A stretch of 64,000 nucleotides of DNA. Origin: Lycium barbarum (Eukaryota; Streptophyta; Magnoliopsida; Solanales; Solanaceae). Each line of letters begins with the position of its first letter. The first letter of the stretch is position 1. The notes beneath the pieces are model-generated. The model worked only from the letters and a program-made list of their open reading frames with translations. It did no database searches and was not told the DNA's origin. A program made the position numbers and the translations under genes. Where the stretch lies: the NCBI RefSeq assembly GCF_019175385.1, contig NC_083343.1:53342457-53406456 (forward strand). The letters run 5' to 3'. Below are positions 1 through 11,112 of this stretch, piece after piece.

Positions 1-1
1 G

Positions 2-955
2 ACTACTTATTCGGCTGAGGACTATGCCAGATTATATATCAGAGAGATAGTCAGACTTCACGGAGTCCCTGTATCTATTATTACTGACCGAGGTGCCCAG
101 TTTACAGCTAATTTCTGGAGGTCATTTCAGGAGGGATTAGGGACTCAGGTGAGCCTCAGTACAGCTTTTCATCCTCAGACCGACGGGCAGGCCGAGCGCA
201 CTATTCAGACGCTCGAGGATATGTTGCGGGCCTGCGTTATTGATTTCAGGGGCAGCTGGGATGATCATTTGCCGCTTATAGAGTTTTCCTACAATAACAG
301 TTATCACTCCAGCATTCAGATGGCTCCGTACGAGGCCCTTTATGGCAGGAGATGCAGATCTCCTATTGGTTGGTTCGACATCGGCGAGACTAAGTTGGTT
401 GGGCCAGATGTGATCCAGGAAGCTGTAGATAAGGTGAAGCTTATTCGGGAGCGACTATTGGCTGCTCAGAGTCGACAGAAAGCTTATGCTGATAGACGAC
501 GTCGACCGTTAGAGTTCCAGATTGGTGACTGGGTATTCCTGAAGGTGTCGCCCATGAAGGGCGTTATGAGATTTGGTAAGAAGGGTAAGTTGAGCCCGTG
601 GTACATCGGGCCATACCAGATTGTTCGGAGGATAGGCGCAGTCGCCTACGAGCTAGACTTGCCATCCGATTTGGAGGCCGTGCACCCGGTGTTTCATGTG
701 TCCATGCTGCGGAAGTGTATTGGTGACCCTTCCAGGATATTCCCAGTAGATGATCTTCAGGTGACGGAGCAGTTGTCTTATGACGAGCAACCTGTATCTA
801 TTCTGGATCGTCAGGTGAGGAGATTGCGCACTAAGGAGGTGCCTTCTGTCAAAGTTCTGTGGCACAACAGTAACCGGGAAGAGATGACTTGGGAGGCGGA
901 GGATGAGATGAAGAAGAGATTCCCCCATTTATTCCCTACGCCTCTTGTAACCTAG
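2..955 (+). CDS. Ty3/gypsy chromovirus (Tekay/Del-type) pol, 3' part: integrase and chromodomain
   Basis: The reading frame is open from base 2 and runs off the left edge, so the protein is partial; an ATG at 149 is internal. Integrase inserts the element's cDNA into chromosomes. Counting from codon 1 at base 2, the second catalytic Asp is residue 29 (ITDRGAQF) and the Glu is residue 65 (DGQAERT), with 35 residues between them as in DD35E integrases. The first Asp lies outside the window. A GPY-like region (GDWVFLKVSP, PWYIGPYQIV) follows, then HPVFHVSML. The C-terminus (ILDRQVRRLR, VKVLWHNSN, EEMTWEAEDEM) matches the chromodomain tail of plant chromoviruses, which steers insertion to heterochromatin. 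No stop or frameshift is seen, so this is the best-preserved coding sequence in the window. The TAG at 953-955 lies about 130 bp before the LTR. Confidence 0.93.
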   Translation, partial: TTYSAEDYARLYIREIVRLHGVPVSIITDRGAQFTANFWRSFQEGLGTQVSLSTAFHPQTDGQAERTIQTLEDMLRACVIDFRGSWDDHLPLIEFSYNNSYHSSIQMAPYEALYGRRCRSPIGWFDIGETKLVGPDVIQEAVDKVKLIRERLLAAQSRQKAYADRRRRPLEFQIGDWVFLKVSPMKGVMRFGKKGKLSPWYIGPYQIVRRIGAVAYELDLPSDLEAVHPVFHVSMLRKCIGDPSRIFPVDDLQVTEQLSYDEQPVSILDRQVRRLRTKEVPSVKVLWHNSNREEMTWEAEDEMKKRFPHLFPTPLVT

Positions 956-1089
956 ACTTTTGTATTTATTGTACCAATGAACGGATGGACCATGTGTGCT
1001 ATTTATAAAAATGGTTTTCCCGTTATGTTTGTGAGCCTTCATAAGATTTAATTAACATTCGGGGACGAATGTTCTTAAGGGGGGAAGAA
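956..1089 (+). other. 3' untranslated region and polypurine tract of element 1
   Basis: Non-coding link between the pol stop and the 3' LTR. It holds the phrase cattcggggacgaatgttc, which recurs before other LTRs here, and the purine run aaggggggaagaa (about 1077-1089), the plus-strand primer of reverse transcription. The LTR starts directly after it. Confidence 0.8.
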
Positions 1090-4023
1090 TGTTATGTCCC
1101 GTGTTTTCGTATAATTGGAAATCGAGAAATAATTACGATTTGTGTGTTATAAGGAAATAATTTGATTTTAGTGAATGTGACTATGTTGGTTATGGAATCA
1201 TTAATCTTAAGACATCGGGGAAGGCCGAGGGTAAATTTGGAGTTTTGAAAATTAGTTTCGGGAATTACAAAACGGGACTTTTACGAATTTGGCCAAGAAA
1301 TGGACAACAAAAAAAAATGAATGAAGCCCAAGTCTATGGGGGTGGCCAGCCACTTTGGCATGGCCCAAACCCATTTTCATGTCATGTGTTAAGCACATGA
1401 CACTTATAAGTGGATATATATGATCCACACTTAGACTTATCAAGAAACAAAGCTAAAAAAAATCAAAGAACACCACAAAAGAGGGTTCGGCCGAAGCAAA
1501 AGGGAAGAGAAAGAAAAAATTCTACAAGCCTTGTTTGTAGTCCAAAGATCCTAATCTCTACATAGTTGTGAAGTGCTCAAGACCCTCTTCAACGGGGTAT
1601 AATTAGTTTGGCAGAAGAACTACGTTTGCGACAAGTCGGGGTTTCAAGAAAAGGTGAGAATTCTTACACTTTTATGTTATAGAATTGATATGACTATGTC
1701 AAGGATTGAGAATAGACGAGAATCCCGTAACTTTGATGTATATAGAAAGCCATGGGTGTGTGTGTATATGGTATGTTGGCCGTGAGTTATATGTAGTGCA
1801 AAGGTATGGGAATTTTATCTTGTTTAGTTGGTTTGTGGCGTCGTTATAACATTTAGGACGTAAATGATTGGTTAGTGAATTAAATTGGCGTTGGAAAATG
1901 ATTTCGGACATTATCGGAAAGTGTATACCTTTGGTATAATTGTGTATACAATTGTATATTTATGGTGCTAAATACTTTAAATCTGAGTTATAGTTGATAT
2001 TAATTAATTCGGAATGAAACGACGCAAGTTAGAATGTTCGTCGTGAATTTTCGATGTTTTGAAGAATTATGGAAAGTAATGGATTTTGGGACAATTTCGT
2101 GTATGGCTTGGATTGTATTTGGGATGTGATTGTATAAGTTTGAATGAGGAAATGAATACAATTATGTAGATATAGAGTTGGAGTTTTGGAAGTTTGAATG
2201 AAAGTTGCCAACTTAGGTAACAAAGTAGAACTTTGAAACTAGAGTGGTTTGATTATTACTTGTGTTGTTTGATGATGTGTGGGCTGTTGTATTGATGTAT
2301 TTTGAGCCGAGCTAAGTCTCGGGGATGTTAGATTTACAGGGGAAATGCTGCCGAAATTTCGGTAGGCAAAAATGAAGTTAAAGGCATTTTTAAGCCTAAG
2401 AATCTCAATTGGTAACTTTGACCATTTGCAGATTTTAGACGAAACGGGACTTGACTTTTGGGAGAGCATACGACGTCTGTAAGGTATGTAAAGCTTCCCA
2501 CTCCTTCGTTTGGCATATCTTAGTATGATAGGCGAATATGAGAACTTCCGGAGCATTTCTACTCCTCGAAACCCGATCCACAGAAAAGTTACTATTCATT
2601 CAATTCAATTGAAGCCTAAGGGCTCTATTTTGGCTAGAATGCCACCACTCGTCCGAAACCTATCGAAATGTGGTCGGGTAACTTAGAAATGATTATGTAT
2701 GACCCTTCGGCCTATAAACGTTCGATAAATGTGTTCGCCACCTCAATTCGACTCGAGGTGGGCCCGCTACCCCGAAACGCCCTATTTGTCTTATTGGGCT
2801 ATCTGTGTGAATAAAGTTTGACATGCTACTTTCGATTTTGGAACTTCCTCCTACGGGATATGTTTTGGATATTACGATGCGCTAAGTTACGTTTTGAGCT
2901 ATACGTACTATTTTGGAAACGTTTTGTGAAATGAAACCTTATATCGACTAAGTATTCGATTACTTTGTATTATGAAATGACTTATGGGATTACTCTGTTT
3001 TGAAAGACTATTTTGAAGTATGATTTGCATTTGTTTGCTCACGACTCCGCTCGTGCCTTATTATGACTTCGTTCGCCGGTTCTCGGGCCGGTTTTGATTC
3101 GTGCGCCTTGTGATAATTCGGATGTATGCCGTGTTACGGTTCCCGAGGCTTCACCATAGGGCCGAGTTCCGTTTGGAGTTATGCTGTGATATGGCTCGTG
3201 ATGCGATACGCTCACCTATGATTATGTTTGTGTTCGGGGATGTACGGAGATTTGAAACCTTCTGGTGTTATGTTGTGTGTGGCGCCAGCGTCGGAGTGGC
3301 GACCACGTTCCTAAGCGTTTGCATGATTTCGTTTGTATTATGTATACGTATATGATTTCGATACAGATTTTGACATACCGATTTGTACTCCACTTTGTCA
3401 TTCGGTTTGCTTTCGGTTTTGATCCATATTTCTGTACTCCGTGCTTTACATACTCAGTACATATTTCGTACTGACCCCCTTTCTTCGGGGGCTGCGTTTT
3501 ATGCCCGCAGGTGCAGACATTGGTGATCCTCCGCAGTAGGCTTCACTCTTTGCTATTCCGGAGTACTCCTCTTTGATCCGGAGTCCACTTCTGGTACAGA
3601 ATCCTTTTGCTTTGTATATATTCTGTACATTTGACTATTTGGGTACGGCGGGGCCCTGTCTCGCCATATGTCTTTGTTTTGAATTCGTAGAGGCCTGTAG
3701 TCATATATGTGGTGTAAGGGTCCTGTGTATGTTGGTTTGATTTCAATTCTGGTCTTAAAGCGGTCTGTTTGTTATGATGGCCCCAAATGGCCCTTATGCT
3801 TATGTTTACACTTTTGACCGGCGATGTCTATTCCGCCGCTCCGTTTGTATTTGATATGGTATTTTGATTTGGCGCGACCGCTTAAGACATATTTTCATAT
3901 AAATTATGTTTGATATGATTTCGTAAAATTCGGAAATAAGTCTGGACCTTATAATGAATGTGTGATTCGGTCTGGGCACCCAGGTAGGGTGCCAGTCGCG
4001 GCCCACGGGGCTGGGTCGTGACA
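1090..4023 (+). mobile_element. 3' LTR of element 1 (Tekay-type)
   Basis: It starts TGTTATGTCCCGTG right after the polypurine tract and ends GGGTCGTGACA, giving TG...CA ends and about 2.93 kb. The bases after it (4024-4028, GTACC) are the expected 5-bp target duplication: undisturbed LTR-B has the same local sequence at 7711-7715. The element therefore inserted inside LTR-A, whose first part lies left of this window. The LTR contains the shared 3' block at 3451-3511 and the hairpin at 3647-3665. A TATA-like stretch (ttataagtggatatatatga) is near 1405-1425. ORFs inside it are short and show no domains. Confidence 0.88.
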
Positions 4024-6371
4024 GTACCACATGATGGGGTTTTTACAAAAGACATATTACAAGTTATATGGACGGTATATGTGAAGTTAAACACAACTTG
4101 AGAAGGACTCTTGAGCCAAATCGAAGTGTAAGCCCTCCGAAAAAAATGTTCTAAGTTACGTTTTCGGGTGATCTGACTTCGGAAGGCCATAACGCCATCA
4201 TTATTTGGGCATTTAGGAAAACTCCAAATATAAAAGTTGTAGATAATTGAATTATCTTTCCAACCAGAGTTTGTGCACCTTCATGCGACATAGGGATAAA
4301 AAGTTACGGACGTTTTAAGGCGGAAAGGTCAAACTGGGCAGTGGGCTCGGTCCAACCCGACTCCAAGTCGGGTCAGGCCCACTTTCCTTGCTATTTAAGG
4401 AGAGTTTTCACCCTTATCTTCCTCATTTTCATACCAAAGGAACAAGAACATTTTAGGGAGAGAGTGAGGAGAGTTAGAGAGATAAAGCAAGGGTTCGATC
4501 AAGTTTGAGGCCCCGAATCCCGAGGCTCGTGAAGGATAAAGTGTAGTACGAGTTGTCGTCGTGATTTTAAGCTAAATATTGAGCTTTAGGGATGATATTT
4601 TCGTGGCTGAGCAGCTGCTAAGGTATGTATTATCTTCTCCTCTATGTTATTGAGATGATTACGTAGAGACTTAACAGATTAAAGTGTTAGAAATATAGTT
4701 ATCATTATCATATACCGAATATTAAGGCGTTGTGGTTTAGTGGCTGTTTTGGATGGAATTGTCAAATGAGTTTAGTTAAATTATTGTTGTAAATTGTTAG
4801 AGTTGTTGTTGGTTATTAGCAGAATTTGGAATTGTTGGGTTGGTAGGATTATAGAAGAGATGCTGTCCAAATCCCCTTAGGCAAAAGAATAAATGATTGG
4901 TTAGAGTAATCTTGTTGGCCTAGTCTTACTCCCTATATTGTTTATTATATTCTAGTTGACTAAGCTCAAGATGGGACTCGAGGATTAGCATGAGGCGTAA
5001 ATAAGGTATGTGTGGCAAACCTTTCTTCTTTTGGCATGATTTTTATTGTCATTCATTCTATAAGTACGCCATATGATTCCATTCTTAGACGACTGAGGTC
5101 TAAATGTTTGTTGTGATGGCTTATTGATATTGTACTCCTATTATGTTCCAAAGGGAACACCCATAAGGTGCCAAATTGAGTTGTGTATATGGTTTTCCTA
5201 ATGATTTCGAGGAAAAGAGTTTTATACTAAAGGAAACATAAAGTTTGATTTTCAAAACCACTTCGAAGTGGATGAGAGATTTTACTACTTCATTTCATAT
5301 ACGATTTATGTTTACATTCCATAGTATCATCCCATTGTATTGTTATGACTATTTATTCTTTGGGTAGGGCAATAAGATTAAATTGAGTAGAATATAAGTA
5401 GTAAGAATTTCATAACAATTCTACCCTCAAACCGGGAAGTATGCCCTCCTAAGTCTAGTGAGATATAAATTTGATAACTTCTTATGAAAGACTAAGGCTA
5501 ATAACTGCATTGCGATGAATTGATTGGTCACTTATGATATGAATTGAAATTGATATTTGTGGATTGAGTTTGTGCTGATATGATGGTGATATAAAGCCAG
5601 AAGCGGCTGCCCGAAGGGGCCATCATTATTATGCCAGAAGCGGTCGTCCGAAGGTATTATTGTGATACAAGCCGGAAGCGGCTGTCCGAAGGGACCATTC
5701 TGTTAACATGTCGGAAGTGGCATGTTTGTTCGATTGCATTATTTACTTAAAGGTTGTTTTGAAACTTCGTGTGCAAAGCGAAGGCTGCAGGTATTGAGTT
5801 AGATTGTGATTTCTTCTCTTCTAAGTCAAATTATAAATATTATTTGTTACCACCTTACATACTCAGTACATTCTCCATACTGATGTCCTTTTTCCTAGGG
5901 ACGCTGCGTTTATGCTCGTAGCCCAGATTGTTTGGCAAGTTAAGTTGACGTCAACTGGGATTGGCAGGTTTCACCTCATTTTGGAGTTGTGCTGAGTCAT
6001 GCATAGATATGTATGATTATGGGTATGTCAGGGCCCTGTCTTGACTCATAATGTTCAGTTTACTTCTTAGAGACTTTTGCAGATAGTGTCCTGTGATATG
6101 TTTGTCGAGATGTTGACAAAGTGATGTCAGTTGAGTCATTTGTAGATTTTAAAAGAGTATGTATTGTAGATGATTTCAGCTGGTTTAAAGTACTTATTTG
6201 ATCGAAAGTTTTCATAATCTTTATAAAGAGAATGATTTATATTTGGAAACGTTTTATGTTCTTAAAAGTTTTTAAAATGACAGGTTTTTTGTAGAGCGAA
6301 CATCTGAGGGTTCGCTTGACTCTGATGAGTGTCGGGTGCCCGTCATTCCCTACCATTGTTAGGATGTGACA
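4024..6371 (+). mobile_element. LTR-A, right-hand part (non-autonomous family 1)
   Basis: It matches LTR-B from 7711 onward almost base for base in its first half. The missing left 205 bp (compare 7506-7710) lie beyond element 1. It ends TTAGGATGTGACA, directly before a tRNA-Met primer-binding site. It contains a TATA-like box (4391-4400), four degenerate copies of the ggaagcggctgcccgaagg repeat (about 5596-5715), the shared 3' block (5860-5920) and a GTCAGG...CTTGAC hairpin (6027-6045). No coding sequence. Confidence 0.85.
4391..4400 (+). promoter_or_regulatory. TATA-like core promoter of LTR-A
   Basis: ctatttaagg sits just after the inverted repeat CCCGACT...AGTCGGG and GGCCCA/GGGCTC motifs. 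The same arrangement recurs at 8078-8087 (LTR-B), 11685-11694 (LTR-C) and, on the minus strand, near 30268-30278 and 37088-37098. Conservation in five LTRs supports a promoter role; the transcription start is not known. Confidence 0.6.
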
Positions 6372-7505
6372 AAGTGGTATCAGAGCAATTCGTTCTAGGG
6401 GTTGTCTGCAAAGTCGTGTCGGGTAGAGTCTTGAGCATGGGTGTGTTGTCGACCACACTCATGAAGAGGAGGCTACAGTGCATCTTGGATGGTTTCCGTT
6501 CATTCAGATCATCCATTGTGCTATAGAGCTGTGTTATAGGCCTTGAATCCTTACAGCTAACTTTAAGATTTGAATATTTATTAAGTGATTGTAAAGTGCA
6601 GCTATGATTGCGAAATTGGATTTGCCCGAAAGAATGGTAAGTTCTCTGATGATTAATGATTGCTATTTGAGGTAAATGTTGCAGGTTAAGGACTGCATTA
6701 AGAAAGGTATGCTTCTTGTCGAATTGAGAATGCCATTGTGAAGAGCATTTGTACAGGTATGTATAGGGTGTTGTAATATGATTTTGGCCCTGTGAGGCAT
6801 GTTGATATATTTTGATTGTTGCCCTGTGAGGCTTATTGGTTAGCTGCATACAGGTGGGTAGTACAAATTACAGAGAAGGCTCTGCCAAAATTTTGTTAGA
6901 GTTGATTGTGATCTGTATATATATGTGTGTGCTATGATCAGTAAGATACACAAGTGTAAACATAAGAGTGAAAGGTTAATAATAGTTGCAAATCGACTGA
7001 AAGGAGGGTTATAAGATGGGTTCAGAATGAGTTTGAGAGTTAGATTGAAATTACTCGACGATATAGAAGTGAGTCAAGGGTTAAGTTATGCTCTCTTGGG
7101 GATTAGAAGTAATGTTTATGAACTAAGATTAATATGATTTGAATAATGCGATAAGATTAGGAGAAAAGACCTAAGAGGGGAAGCAATGATAAGCAAGGAC
7201 TCATTCGAGAGGTGAGTTAGTACAAAAAAAAGTAAGCTTAAACGTGTAAAGAATGAAACAAGGAAGAGAAAGAAGCATGATTATATGTGTTTGAGGAAAG
7301 GGATTAATGTGTCCCTCATAGAAATCAATATAACTGAAAGCATCAATGAGGTTAAGGGAAGTTGAAGATTATAAGGGAAAGATAATTGTCGAAAAGGACC
7401 TTACGAATTGTGAAGGGTTGAATGATATCAGTAAGTGTTGGAATTGGATACGAGTATTAGTCTTCATTTAATATTCGAGGACGAATGTTTCTAAGAGGGG
7501 AAGGA
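6372..7505 (+). mobile_element. int-A: non-coding internal region of family 1
   Basis: It begins with a primer-binding site (tggtatcagagc, 6375-6386), matching the 3' end of initiator tRNA-Met as usual in plant LTR elements. It ends with a purine tract (aagaggggaagga, about 7493-7505) directly before LTR-B. The 1.13 kb between carries no gag or pol motif in any frame. The leader (tgtgttgtcgaccacactcatgaa) resembles that of INT2 at 45270 onward. This is the internal part of a non-autonomous element. Confidence 0.8.
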
Positions 7506-10072
7506 TGGTACACCCTAGAAAATTTCTCTTTCCTAAGGCTGCAGACGGCTTAATGTGAGCTCAAGGAGGAGCAAATATTGCAAGTATAAAGGATGAAATT
7601 CTACTCTATTAGCAAAAGGATAGCATGAGTATGATATTTAGAATTTGTACAATATGATTAGAATGATACGTTAAAAGATATATAGCCCTCGTAACCGTAA
7701 GTTGAGGTGGGTACCACATGATGGGGTTTTTACAAAAGACATATTACAAGTTATATGGACGGTATATGTGAAGTTAAACACAACTTGAGAAGGACTCTTG
7801 AGCCAAATCGAAGTGTAAGCCCTCCGAAAAAAATGTTCTAAGTTACGTTTTCGGGTGATCTGACTTCGGAAGGCCATAACGCCATCATTATTTGGGCATT
7901 TAGGAAACCTCCAAATATAAAAGTTGTAGATAATTGAATTATCTTTCCAACCAGAGTTTGTGCACCTTCATGCGACATAGGGATAAAAAGTTACGGACGT
8001 TTTAAGGCGGAAAGGTCAAACTGGGCAGTGGGCTCGGTCCAACCCGACTCCAAGTCGGGTCAGGCCCACTTTCCTTGCTATTTAAGGAGAGTTTTCACCC
8101 TTATCTTCCTCATTTTCATACCAAAGGAACAAGAACATTTTAGGGAGAGAGTGAGGAGAGTTAGAGAGATAAAGCAAGGGTTCGATCAAGTTTGAGGCCC
8201 CGAATCCCGAGGCTCGTGAAGGATAAAGTGTAGTACGAGTTGTCGTCGTGATTTTAAGCTAAATATTGAGCTTTAGGGATGATATTTTCGTGGCTGAGCA
8301 GCTGCTAAGGTATGTATTATCTTCTCCTCTATGTTATTGAGATGATTACGTAGAGACTTAACAGATTAAAGTGTTAGAAATATAGTTATCATTATCATAT
8401 ACCGAATATTAAGGCGTTGTGGTTTAGTGGCTGTTTTGGATGGAATTGTCAAATGAGTTTAGTTAAATTATTGTTGTAAATTGTTAGAGTTGTTGTTGGT
8501 TATTAGCAGAATTTGGAATTGTTGGGTTGGTAGGATTATAGAAGATATGCTTTCCAAATCCCCTTAGGTGAAAGAATAAATGATTGGTTAGAGTAATCTT
8601 GTTGGCCTAGTCTTAATCCCTATATTGTTTATTATATTCTAGTTGACTAAGCTCAAGAGGGGACTCGAGGATTAGCATGAGGCGTAAATAAGGTATGTGT
8701 GGCAAACCTTTCTTCTTTTGGCATGATTTTTATTGTCATTCATTCTATAAGTACGCCATATGATTCCATTCTTAGACGACTGAGGTCTAAATGTTTGTTG
8801 TGATGGCTTATTGATATTGTACTCCTATTATGTTCCAAAGGGAACACCCATAAGGTGCCAAATTGAGTTGTGTATATGGTTTTCCTAATTATTTCGAGGA
8901 AATGAGTTTTATACTAAAGGAAACATAAAGTTTAATTTTTAAAACCACTCCGAAGTGGATGAGAGATTTTACTACTTCATTTCATATACGATTTATGTTT
9001 ACATTCCATAGTATCATCCCATTTTATTGTTATGACTATTTATTCTTTGGGTAGGGCAATAAGATTAAATTGAGTAGAATATAAGTAGTAAGAATTTCAT
9101 AACAATTCTACCCTCAAACCGGGAAGAATGTCCTCCTAAGTCTAGTGAGATATAAATTTGATAACTTCTTATGAAAGACTAAGGCTAACAACTGCATTGC
9201 GATGAATTGATTGGTGACTTATGATATCAATTGAAATTGATATTTGTGGATTAAATTTGTGTTGATATGATGGTGATATTAAGCCGGAAGCGGCTGCCCG
9301 AAGGGGCCATCATTATTATGCCGGAAGCGGCCGTCCGAAGGAACTATTGTGATACTAGCAGGAAGCGGCTGTCCAAAGGAACCATTCTGTTAACATGTCG
9401 GAAGCGGCATATTTGTTGGATTGCATTATTCACTTAAAGATTGTTTTGAGAGTTCGTGTGCACATTTATGTTTCTTCCAGCGAAGGGTACAAGTATTGTG
9501 TTAGACTGTGATCTCTTCTCTCTTAAGTCAAATTATGATTATAATTTGTTACCACCTTACATACTCAGTACATTGTCTGTACTGACGTCCTTTTTCCTGG
9601 GGACGCTGCGTTCATGCCCCCAACCCAGATTGTTTGGCAAGTTAAGTGGACGTCAGCTGGGATTGGCAAGTTTAACCTCATTTTAGAGCTGTGCTGAGTC
9701 ATGTATAGATATGTATGATTATGGGTATGTCAGGGCCCTGTCCTGACTCATAATGTTCAGTTTACTTCTTAAAGATTTCTGCAGATAGTGTCCTGTGATA
9801 TGTTTGTCGAGATGTCAACAAAGTGATGTCAATTGAGTCGTTTGTGGATATTAGAAGAGTATGTATTTTAGATGATTTCAATTGGTTTATAGTACTTATT
9901 TGATCGAAAGTTTTCATAATCCTTATAATGATAATAATTTATATTTGGAAAATTCTTATGTTCTTAAAAGTTTTTGAAATGACAGGTTTTGATAGAGCGA
10001 ATGTCTGAGGGTTCGCTCGACTCTGATGAGTGGCGGGTGCCACTCATTCCCTACCATTGTTAGGATGTGACA
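7506..10072 (+). mobile_element. LTR-B, complete (family 1)
   Basis: About 2.57 kb. It starts TGGTACACCC (TGTTACACCC in LTR-C) after the purine tract and ends GGATGTGACA before a second PBS. It contains the uninterrupted GTACC site (7711) that element 1 hit in LTR-A, a TATA-like box (8078-8087), the ggaagcggc repeats (about 9283-9411), the shared block (9562-9622) and a perfect-stem hairpin GTCAGG/CCTGAC (9729-9747). Its U3 half is also clearly related to the U3 half of the minus-strand LTRs ending at 30837 and 37658. Confidence 0.88.
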
Positions 10073-11112
10073 AAGTGGTATCAGAGCAGTTTGTTCTACG
10101 GGTTGTCTGCAAAGGCATGTCGCGTAGAGTCTGGTGCATGAGTGTGTTGTCGACCACACTCATGAACAGGAGGCTACCGGGCATCTAGGATGGTTTTCCT
10201 TCATTCAGATCATAGATTGTGCCATAGAGTTGTGTTATAGGCCTTGAATCCTTGCCGCTAACTTTAGGATTTGAATTTTGATTAAGTGATTGTAAAGTGC
10301 AGCTTTGTTTGTGAAATTGGAATAGTAAGAAAGGTATGATTCTTATCGAATTGAGAATGCCATTATGATGAGCGTTTGTACAGGTAAGTATAAGGTGTTG
10401 TAATATGATTGTGGCCTTGTGAGGCATGTTGATATATTTTTATTATTGCCCTGTGATGATTGTTGGTGAGCTGTGTACAGGTTGGCAGCACAAATTACAG
10501 AGAAGGCTCTGCAAAAATTTTGTTAAAATTGATTGTGATTAGTATATATCTGTGTCCTATGATTAGTAATATACACAAGTGTAAACTAAAGAATGAAAGG
10601 TTAATCATAGTTGTCAATCGACTGAAAGGAGGGTTATAAGATGGGTTCAGAATGAGTTTGAGAGTTAGGTTGAAATTACTCAAGGATATAGAAGTGAGTC
10701 GAGGGTTAAGTTAAGTTCTCTCGGGGATTAGAAGTAAGGTTGATGAACTAAGATTAATGTGATTCGAATAATGTGATAAGATTAAGAGAAGAGACCTAAG
10801 AGGGGAAGCAATGATAAGTAAGGAGTCATTCGAGAGGTGAGTTAGTATAAAAAAGAGTAAGCTTAAACGAGTAAAGAATGAAACAAGGAAGAGAAAGAAG
10901 CATGATTATATGTGTTTGTGGAAAGGGAGTAATGTGTCCCTCATAGAAATCAATATAACTGAAAGCATCGATGAGGTTAAAGGAAGTTGAAGCTTATAGA
11001 GGAAAGATAAGTGTCGAAAAGGACCTTAGGAATTGTGAAGGGTTGAGTGATATTAGTAAGTGTTGGAATTGGATACGAGTATTAGTCTTCATTTAACATT
11101 CGAGGGGAAGGA
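10073..11112 (+). mobile_element. int-B: non-coding internal region of family 1
   Basis: It starts with a PBS (10076-10087) and ends in the purine tract aggggaagga just before LTR-C. Its 3' 640 bp are almost identical to int-C. Relative to int-C it lacks roughly 75 bp near 10325, between two copies of gtaagaaaggtatg, which looks like deletion between short direct repeats. No coding motif was found. Confidence 0.8.
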
